A stretch of DNA of 64,000 nucleotides, from positions 186,001 through 250,000 of the forward strand of contig CBDIHI010000009.1 in assembly GCA_965279075.1 (NCBI GenBank), in the 5' to 3' direction. The notes under the pieces were generated by a model that did not search any database, had not been told where the DNA came from, and was given only the letters and a program-made list of their open reading frames with translations. The position numbers and the translations under genes were made by a program. The stretch is from SZAS-79 sp965279075 (lineage in GTDB: Bacteria > Pseudomonadota > Gammaproteobacteria > Burkholderiales > SG8-39). This document shows positions 57,870-64,000 of this stretch, piece by piece. Position 1 is the first letter of the stretch; each line of letters opens with the position of its first letter.

Positions 57870-59009
57870 ATGAAGATCGTCGATGTCATCACCCACCAGC
57901 TCTCGTGCGATGTCGAGAAGCCTTTCACCTCCTCGCGCGGCTGGTGGTACAAAACCAAGGGGGCGCTGGTGGTCGAGGTGGTCACCGACGAAGGGATCAT
58001 CGGATGGGGCGACTGCTACGGCCCCTCGGCGGTCGCCAAAAGCGTTGTGGACTCCCTGCTAAAGCCATCAGTAATCGGACGCGACCCGTTCGACGTCGAG
58101 GTCATCTGGGAGACCCTTTACAACAAGGTGAAGGATTACGGCCTGACCGGGATGACCATCTCCGGGATCAGCGGGATAGACATCGCCCTTTGGGACATCA
58201 TCGGCAAGGCCACCGGGAAGCCGATCCACAAGCTGATCGGCGGTGCATTCCGTACCGACCTCACGGCCTACGCTACGGGCCTGTACTTCACCGACATGAA
58301 CCGGCTGACCGAGACGGCGGTAGAGGAGGCCATTGGGTACAAAGAGCAGGGGTTCCCGGCCGTGAAGATGAAGATCGGGCTCGGCTCAATGAAGAAGGAC
58401 CTCGACCGGATCGCCGCGGTTCGCGACGCCATCGGCCCGGACATGCTGCTGATGGTCGACGCCAACCACTGCTACAACGTGCCCCAGGCCATCCAGATCG
58501 GTCGGGAGATGGAAAAACTGGGCATCCACTGGTTCGAGGAACCCGTGTCCCCCGAGGACCTGGACGGGTACGCCGAGGTCTCCCAAGCGCTCGACATGCA
58601 GGTCGCCGGCGGGGAGAACGAATTCACCAAGTTCAGCTTCCGCGAGATCATCAACCGCCGCGCAATGGACATCGTCCAGCCCGACGTCTGCGCGGCCGGC
58701 GGCATTACCGAGTGCAAGAAGATCGCCACCCTGGCCCAGGCGCACTGGGTCCAATGCGTGCCGCACGCTTGGGGAACGGCCATTGGCCTCACTGCGACGA
58801 TGCACTTTCTGGCCTCGCTGCCGGAGTGCCCGCCCTGCCTCGTTCCGCAGCCCCCCATGCTCGAGTACGAGCAGACCTACAACCCGTTCCGCGAAGAACT
58901 CGGCGGCGACGTGTTCAGCCACAAGAACGGTATCGTGAAGGTGCCGGGCGGGCCCGGCCTCGGGATCGAGATCAACCGCGACATCCTGAAGCGCTACAAG
59001 GTCGCCTGA
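57870..59009 (+). CDS. Mandelate racemase/muconate lactonizing enzyme (enolase superfamily) protein
   Basis: A 379-residue enolase-superfamily enzyme. The catalytic lysine motif is K166-M-K168, metal ligands are D197 (VDANHCY), E223 (WFEEPV) and E249 (GGENEF), and a late histidine H299 lies in CVPHAWGTAIG. This is the mandelate racemase-type layout, fitting acid-sugar dehydratases or racemases; a sugar acid is the most likely substrate. The ATG at 57870 begins the conserved MKIVDVITHQL. It reads away from mnmG across the parS region and is followed by an inverted repeat at 59042-59062. Confidence 0.9.
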   Translation: MKIVDVITHQLSCDVEKPFTSSRGWWYKTKGALVVEVVTDEGIIGWGDCYGPSAVAKSVVDSLLKPSVIGRDPFDVEVIWETLYNKVKDYGLTGMTISGISGIDIALWDIIGKATGKPIHKLIGGAFRTDLTAYATGLYFTDMNRLTETAVEEAIGYKEQGFPAVKMKIGLGSMKKDLDRIAAVRDAIGPDMLLMVDANHCYNVPQAIQIGREMEKLGIHWFEEPVSPEDLDGYAEVSQALDMQVAGGENEFTKFSFREIINRRAMDIVQPDVCAAGGITECKKIATLAQAHWVQCVPHAWGTAIGLTATMHFLASLPECPPCLVPQPPMLEYEQTYNPFREELGGDVFSHKNGIVKVPGGPGLGIEINRDILKRYKVA

Positions 59010-59041
59010 GTATTGCTCGGGCAGTGAATGCACATGCCAAA

Positions 59042-59062
59042 AACGGAAATAACATTTCCGTT
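59042..59062 (-). terminator. Inverted repeat, probable terminator of the kinase gene
   Basis: AACGGAAAT-AAC-ATTTCCGTT has perfect 9-bp arms. Read on the minus strand it is followed by TTT, giving GTTTTTGG. It lies 78 bases after the kinase stop and 32 bases after the enolase-superfamily stop. The loop of three bases and short T-run make the call moderate. Confidence 0.5.
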
Positions 59063-59139
59063 AGCGCGGCTTCAGGAGCCGACTTTCCTAAACTAAAGAT
59101 TGACTTTGTTGCGCGGGCCGGCCGGCCTGCGCGACCGGC

Positions 59140-61680
59140 TCAGCGCTGCCGCGCCCGCTCGACCTTGACCCCGTTCTTTTCGGCGAGCGTGTAGTAGCGC
59201 AGAGACTCGCCGTAGTCCTTCGGCACGTCGCCCTTGCCCTCGACGTATATGTCGCCAAGCGCCTTGGCGGCCTCGAAATTGCCGTCCCTGATTGCGCGCG
59301 AGTAAAGCCGCACGGCGAGCTTGATGTTTCCGGCGGCCTCCGCCGCCCTCGCCTGCTCGAAATTCGACGGCGCGGCCGCCACTGCGGTCGGTGCGGCGGA
59401 AGCAACCTGTGTATTGCCCCCGGCGGTACTGGCCCCGGGTGCGGGTGCGACTGTGGCCGCCTGCGCAGGCGCTTCGGCAGGTGCACCTGACTTGGCGGCC
59501 CGCTCCCTCTCCAGCCGGTCAGCCCGCTCGGCCAACGTCTCCGTCTTGCGGTCGACCTTCGCGGCCGGCGCAGGTGCGGGTGCAGGCGCCGCCTTCGGTG
59601 CAGCAGCGACAGGTGCGGCAGCGGCAGCCTTGGCTTGGCGATCGGCTTCGGCTTTCTCGGCAGCAACGCGGTCAGCCTCCGCCTTGGCGCTCGCGTTCCT
59701 TTCAGCAGCGGATTTGTCGGCAGCGGCCTTCTCGGCGGCGACTTTGTCGGCAGCCGCCTTCTCCGCATCAGCCTTCTTCTGCGCGTCAGTCTTTTCCTTG
59801 GCCTTTTCGGCCGCGTTCTTCTTGTCTTCCGCGGCCTTCAGGGCGGCCTTGGATTCAGCATCGCGCTGCTTGACCAGATCGGCCTGTTTGGCGAGCTCGG
59901 CCTCCTTCTTCGCGGTCTCTTCCGCGAGGCGCTTCTGCTCGGCTATGTCGCCACGGGCCTTCGCGGCCTCTTCCGCCGCCTTCGCATCAGCCACCGCCTT
60001 CTGCGCCTGAACCTCGGCTTCACGGGCCTGGTTCAACGCCTCGTTGGCCTTCTTGGCTTGGTCGAGGGCGGCCATGAGTTCCTTCATCTCCGGCGCCGGT
60101 GCCGGCTTGAAGATGTACCAGCCGCCGAGTCCGAGCGCGACGACCAGCAAGCCAATGCCCGCAGGAACCAGAGGGGATCCCTTTTTCTTGCGGATCTCCT
60201 TGGTCAGATAATCGGTTTCCGCAGCTTTCTTGGCGAGGGCCTCCTCGTTCTTCTTGAGCTCTTCCTCCTGCTTCTTCAGCTGGACCTGAAGGTCGGCCTC
60301 GCGCTTGGCGAGCTTGGCCTCGAACTCGGCTTTCTCCTTGGCTTCCTGTTCGGCGCGGACCTTCGCCTCGGCCTGGCGCTGGGCCTCGATTTCGGCCGTG
60401 CGCTTCTTGTACTCTTCCTCGCGCTTGACGAGTTCAGCCTCGAGCTTGGCCTTCTCCTCGGCGAGCTTGGCCTTGACCTCGGCCTCGCGGCGGGCAGCTT
60501 CCTCGAGTTCGCGCTTCTCCTGCTCGGCGGCCTGGAGCCCCTTGCTGGTGGTCTCCTCACTGGCGACCCCGCGCAGCTTGGCGCTCTTCCTCTTTGCCAG
60601 GGCGGCATAAATGCCGTCCGGGAATTGCTTCACGTAGAGGTCGAAGTCGTCGGCGTCGTTCCCATCCTTGATCGAACGCCAGAATTCGAGCTCGACTTCC
60701 TGGGTTCCCATGGCGCCCGACTGGGAGCCCGTCCCTGCGGCGGGGGCTGCGGCGATGGCCGCAGGCGGCAGCGGCGCGTCAAACCGGAGCGAGCCCACCA
60801 CCGTCTTCTCGGTGTCGTCGCCGGGCGCCTTGCCTTCGAGCGCGTTCTTGAGGTCGGTGCCGAGATCCCGCGCGCTTTGGTACCGCGCGTTCATGTTCTT
60901 CGCGAGCGCCTTGGCGATCACCGCGTCGAAAATGGGGGAGATGTTCGTATTGAGCTTGGACGGCATCACCGGCTCGTCCTGGAGGATCTTCTTTGCGATC
61001 GTCCAGGTGCTTGTGCCGGTGAACGGCTTCTCGCCGGTAAGGAACTGGTAAAGGATGATGCCAGCCGAGAAAATGTCCGTGCGGCGGTCGATTTCCCCGC
61101 CCTCGATCTGCTCGGGCGACATGTAGGCCGGGGTGCCGACGATCGCGCCGGCCTGGGTCTTTTCCGAGGCGGAGCGGTCAGCATCGGTGATCCGCGCCAC
61201 ACCGAAGTCGGCCAGCTTCACACGGCCCTTGTTGTCGATCATCACGTTCGCGGGCTTGATGTCCCGGTGGATGATCCCCGCTTCGTGCGCGAAGTGGAGT
61301 GCCTCGCACAACTCGCCCATGATGTGGACGGCTTCCTTGATGTCGAAGCGCTCGTTCGCGTCGAAGAAGTCCTTGAGCTCCTTGCCCTGGATGAACTCCA
61401 TCACGATGTACGCGACGTCACCCTCGGCGCCGAAGTCGTACACCTGCACGATGTTGGGATGGTTCAGCCGCGCGACCGCCTGGGCCTCGCGGTCGAAGCG
61501 CATCGTGTATTCCTTGGCAGTATCCTCATCCAGGGCGCTCTTGAGAATCGTCTTGATCGCGACCTTGCGGTGCAACCGCGGGTCCATGCCCGCATAGACG
61601 ACACCCATGGCGCCCTTGCCCAGGACACTCACGATGTCGTAGCGCCCGAGGCGCTTTATGTCAGATCCGGCTGTCGACAT
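59140..61680 (-). CDS. Membrane-anchored serine/threonine protein kinase with coiled-coil and Sel1-like tail
   Basis: An 846-residue Hanks-type kinase. The glycine loop is GKGAMGVVY (21-29), catalytic lysine K43, E65, HRD aspartate D140 and DFG aspartate D158, all present, so it should be active. After the kinase domain (to about 285) come a WRSIKDGNDADDFDLYVKQF segment, a Lys/Glu/Ala coiled coil, and one membrane helix near 505-524 (AGIGLLVVALGLGGWYIF). A second very Ala-rich coiled coil leads to a C-terminal Sel1/TPR-like pair (FEQARAAEAAGNIKLAVRLY and ALGDIYVEGKGDVPKDYGES). The coiled coils place the tail in the periplasm. Possible partners are unknown. Confidence 0.9.
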   Translation of the reverse strand: MSTAGSDIKRLGRYDIVSVLGKGAMGVVYAGMDPRLHRKVAIKTILKSALDEDTAKEYTMRFDREAQAVARLNHPNIVQVYDFGAEGDVAYIVMEFIQGKELKDFFDANERFDIKEAVHIMGELCEALHFAHEAGIIHRDIKPANVMIDNKGRVKLADFGVARITDADRSASEKTQAGAIVGTPAYMSPEQIEGGEIDRRTDIFSAGIILYQFLTGEKPFTGTSTWTIAKKILQDEPVMPSKLNTNISPIFDAVIAKALAKNMNARYQSARDLGTDLKNALEGKAPGDDTEKTVVGSLRFDAPLPPAAIAAAPAAGTGSQSGAMGTQEVELEFWRSIKDGNDADDFDLYVKQFPDGIYAALAKRKSAKLRGVASEETTSKGLQAAEQEKRELEEAARREAEVKAKLAEEKAKLEAELVKREEEYKKRTAEIEAQRQAEAKVRAEQEAKEKAEFEAKLAKREADLQVQLKKQEEELKKNEEALAKKAAETDYLTKEIRKKKGSPLVPAGIGLLVVALGLGGWYIFKPAPAPEMKELMAALDQAKKANEALNQAREAEVQAQKAVADAKAAEEAAKARGDIAEQKRLAEETAKKEAELAKQADLVKQRDAESKAALKAAEDKKNAAEKAKEKTDAQKKADAEKAAADKVAAEKAAADKSAAERNASAKAEADRVAAEKAEADRQAKAAAAAPVAAAPKAAPAPAPAPAAKVDRKTETLAERADRLERERAAKSGAPAEAPAQAATVAPAPGASTAGGNTQVASAAPTAVAAAPSNFEQARAAEAAGNIKLAVRLYSRAIRDGNFEAAKALGDIYVEGKGDVPKDYGESLRYYTLAEKNGVKVERARQR

Positions 61681-61860
61681 TGAAGATTTCTGAAAGGCTT
61701 GTACGCCCGGAGGCTTGGTAGCGTAGAACCATTATGCCTTGTGCGCAAAAAAAATGCGCTTCCCTGCGCGGGCGCCCCTGACCCCCAATGATTCACCAGT
61801 TTGGCGATTTTTGCCACCCCGCCGAGGATTCCAGCCCCTGCCGCAGCGCGCCAGACCGCC

Positions 61861-62769
61861 TTATTCCGCTGCGGCGCGTTTCGCTGCCTCCCGCACCTCG
61901 ATCGCCATGTGCCGCGCGAGCAGGCCCTCGGCCCGGGAAACCACCGGGAGGTCGATCATTTTCCGGTCCAGGGCGAACGAACCCCGCCCGACTGCGGCGG
62001 CCCTGACGCTCTCTTCCACGATCCGGCGGGCATAGGCGACTTCCTCGACGGCCGGCGAATACTCCTCGTTCACGATCGGCACCTGCCCCGGATGGATACA
62101 GCCGGCGCCCATGAATCCGAACTGCCGGGAGCGCCGCACCATGGCCCGGAATGCCGCCCAGTCGCCGAAACCAGCCACGCTGGCGATGAAGCCCAGCGGC
62201 ATCAGCCCGGCCGAGCAGGCCGCGAAGACCATTTGCTGCTTGGGCATCTGCAGCGCCTCTTCCGAGGGGGCCATGCCGTTCTCAAGCGCAAAATCCTCGC
62301 CCCCGATATTCATCGCGGCAAGCCGCCCCACGGCACCTGCGATGTCCGCCATACGAAAAAAAGCAGCCGGGGTCTCGATCATCGCGATAAAGCGGGTATG
62401 GCCGGCAGGCAAGCCGCGCTTCAACTCGAGTTCCGCGACCAGTTCGTCTAGCAGGCGCAGGTGGTCGGCCCCTTGGACCTTGGTGACGGCGATGCCGTTC
62501 ACGTCCGGGCCGATCGAAGCCTCGAGGTCCCGCACCGCCATCGACAGCGGGCGGTTGATGCGCACCACGACATCCGCCCCGCCTCGCCGAACGCGCGCCG
62601 CCACGGCGGGCACCAGCGTGCGGGCACGGTCCTTCTCGGCAGGGGATACGCTGTCCTCAAGGTCGACCTGGATGCAGTCGGCTCCGCGGGTATGGGCCTT
62701 GTCGACGTACTTCTCCACATTGACAGGGACGTACAGCAGCGAGCGCCATACAGGGAGGCCATCCTTCAT
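61861..62769 (-). CDS. HpcH/HpaI aldolase/citrate lyase beta-type CoA ester lyase (CitE-like)
   Basis: A 302-residue TIM-barrel lyase. The N-terminus PVWRSLLYVPVNVEKYVDKA, the metal-binding QVDLEDSVSPAEKDRARTLV, and IRINRPLS-like VVVRINRPLSMAVRDLEASI are typical. Later landmarks are VTKVQGADHL, ARFIAMIETPAAF-like HTRFIAMIETPAAFFRMADI, and GCIHPGQVPIVNEEYSP. Such proteins cleave malyl-CoA, citramalyl-CoA or related esters. Its ATG overlaps the stop of the CaiB-type gene (ATGA), so the pair forms a CoA activation and cleavage unit. Confidence 0.9.
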   Translation of the reverse strand: MKDGLPVWRSLLYVPVNVEKYVDKAHTRGADCIQVDLEDSVSPAEKDRARTLVPAVAARVRRGGADVVVRINRPLSMAVRDLEASIGPDVNGIAVTKVQGADHLRLLDELVAELELKRGLPAGHTRFIAMIETPAAFFRMADIAGAVGRLAAMNIGGEDFALENGMAPSEEALQMPKQQMVFAACSAGLMPLGFIASVAGFGDWAAFRAMVRRSRQFGFMGAGCIHPGQVPIVNEEYSPAVEEVAYARRIVEESVRAAAVGRGSFALDRKMIDLPVVSRAEGLLARHMAIEVREAAKRAAAE

Positions 62770-64000
62770 CCGTCACCTTCCTTTGAGTCGGGGCTGCCTT
62801 CATAGACCGCCCCCGAGGCGAGCAGCGAAGCGTAGCGCTCCGCATTCACGCCTATTCCGTCGAGCAGAGCCCGGTTGTGCTCGCCGAGCCCCGGTGCGGG
62901 GGTGCGCACTGCGCCTGGCGTGCCCGAAAGCCGTGGCACGACGTGATGCATCGGCAACGCGCCCATGTCGGGATCGGGATAGTCGGCGACCAACCCACGT
63001 TCCAGCACGTGGGGGTCCTCGAGGATCTGGGCGATGTCGTAAATCGGCCCGATCGTGACTTCCGCCGCCTCGAAGAAAGCGACGTTCTCCGCCTGGGTCC
63101 TTGCGGCGATGAACGTGCCGATGATCGCATCGAGTTCGTTCCGGTGCTTCACGCGTTCGGCATTCGTGCCGTAGCGGGGATCGTCAATCAGGTCGGCGCG
63201 GCCGATCGAGCGGAACAGCCGCTCGGCCATCTTCTGCGTCGAAGCCGAAAGGCACACCCACAACCCGTCACTCGCACAGTAGGCGTTGCGCGGACCGGAA
63301 TTGGTCGACCCGCTGCCGACGCGCGGCTTCACCTTGCCAGTGAGCCGGTAATTTGCCGCCTGCGGGCCGAGCACAGCGAAGAGCGGATCCAGAAGTGGCA
63401 GGTCGATCACCTGCCCGGCGCCGCCGTTGGATTCGACCTCGCGCAGTGCGATCATGACCGCTGAGGCCCCGTACAGCCCCGCAACGCTGTCCGCGAGGTA
63501 CATCGGCGGCAATACAGGCTCCCGGTCGGGAAAGCCGTTCATCGAGGCGAAGCCGGACATCCCCTCCACCAGCGTGCCGAACCCAGGCCGGTTCCGGTAA
63601 GGCCCGTCCTGGCCCCAGCCCGAAATCCTCACGATCACGAGCTTCGGGTTCTTCGCGAGCAGGCGCTCGGGGCCGAGGCCCATCTTCTCGAGCGTGCCCG
63701 GCCGGAAGCTCTCCACCAGGATCGCGGCTGTCGGCACCAGTTCCAGCAGCAGGTCGCGTGCCTCGGGGTTCCTCAATTCGACGCAAAGGCTCTTCTTGTT
63801 CCTCGCGTAGACCTTCCAGTTCGTCGCCACGCCTTTCGTATTCCATGCGCGCAGCGTGTCGCCGGCCGGTGGCTCGACTTTGATGACTTCCGCGCCGAAA
63901 TCGCCGAGGACCTGGGTCAAAGTATTCCCCGCGACGAGGCGCGACAGGTCAAGCACGCGTACGCCATCCAGGGGTCCCTTGGCCCCCGGATCGAAATCAC
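62766..64000 (-). CDS. CaiB/BaiF family CoA-transferase (5' end beyond the window)
   Basis: At least 411 residues of a class III CoA-transferase; the frame stays open to the window edge, reading DFDPGAKGPLDGVRVLDLSR before the GTG that might be mistaken for a start at 63956. Family motifs are LVAGNTLTQVLGDFGAEVIK, NKKSLCVELRNPEARDLLLE, and GFGTLVEGMSGFASMNGFPD, with the catalytic aspartate probably in YLADSVAGLYGASAV. It overlaps the CitE-like gene by four bases. Together they could activate and cleave a C4-C6 dicarboxylic acid such as itaconate/citramalate or malate; substrate is inference. Confidence 0.92.
   Translation of the reverse strand, partial: DFDPGAKGPLDGVRVLDLSRLVAGNTLTQVLGDFGAEVIKVEPPAGDTLRAWNTKGVATNWKVYARNKKSLCVELRNPEARDLLLELVPTAAILVESFRPGTLEKMGLGPERLLAKNPKLVIVRISGWGQDGPYRNRPGFGTLVEGMSGFASMNGFPDREPVLPPMYLADSVAGLYGASAVMIALREVESNGGAGQVIDLPLLDPLFAVLGPQAANYRLTGKVKPRVGSGSTNSGPRNAYCASDGLWVCLSASTQKMAERLFRSIGRADLIDDPRYGTNAERVKHRNELDAIIGTFIAARTQAENVAFFEAAEVTIGPIYDIAQILEDPHVLERGLVADYPDPDMGALPMHHVVPRLSGTPGAVRTPAPGLGEHNRALLDGIGVNAERYASLLASGAVYEGSPDSKEGDG

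Noticed and set aside
61681..61860. Terminator with a T8 run downstream of the CitE-like gene
   Set aside because: The minus-strand T-run is clear but the preceding stem is short and ambiguous, so I do not call it.

Overview
The window is high-G+C DNA with the gene order of a betaproteobacterial main chromosome, most likely Burkholderiales. The markers are the block mnmG-rsmG-parA-parB-atpIBEFHAGDC with two parS-like palindromes beside mnmG, which usually lies near the replication origin in this group, and several stand-alone TctC/Bug-type periplasmic receptors, which are typical of Bordetella-like and Comamonas-like genomes. Taxonomy is inferred from synteny and families only.

Left part (1-16.8 kb): a cut-off epimerase facing a ferredoxin-type flavin reductase; a Bug receptor; a frameshifted remnant of an LVIVD-repeat gene beside a 23-bp inverted repeat; a secreted pentapeptide-repeat protein; a complete branched-chain amino acid type ABC operon (livK-livH-livM-livG-livF, minus strand); a small cytochrome c; YyaL/DUF255; DUF924; ilvD; an EamA exporter divergent from a LysR regulator; lgt coupled to a YecA/SEC-C protein.

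Island (about 16.82-22.38 kb): a visibly AT-richer insert carrying two genes, an AAA ATPase with a DUF4143-type C-terminus and a 1351-residue NACHT/STAND-like NTPase. The stop codon of the first overlaps the start of the second by one base. Each protein ends in a PD-(D/E)xK nuclease-like motif. A perfect 7-bp-arm inverted repeat sits just before the first start codon. No integrase or transposase is visible. This is the best candidate for an undescribed, probably defensive, system.

Middle part (22.4-46.4 kb): catabolic and transport genes. These are an AlkA-like glycosylase; a GlcD-GlcF fusion, GntR regulator and serine-glyoxylate aminotransferase cluster with Bug receptors, class II aldolase and enoyl-CoA hydratase; azlCD; CaiB CoA-transferase with malonyl-CoA decarboxylase; an ABC operon with two different permeases and an embedded amidohydrolase; an MBL-fold hydrolase; TauE/SafE; and the chain ackA-glpD-HAD phosphatase. 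A 15-bp tandem repeat supplies the stop codons of two convergent genes at 32.9 kb.

Right part (46.4-64 kb): the complete F1Fo ATP synthase operon with a recognisable promoter, parB-parA-rsmG-mnmG, parS sites, an enolase-superfamily dehydratase/racemase, a large membrane-anchored Ser/Thr kinase with long Ala/Lys/Glu coiled coils, and a CitE-like lyase coupled to a CaiB CoA-transferase that runs off the right edge. No rRNA, tRNA, CRISPR array, insertion sequence or prophage was seen, and no gene-free stretch exceeds 300 bases.
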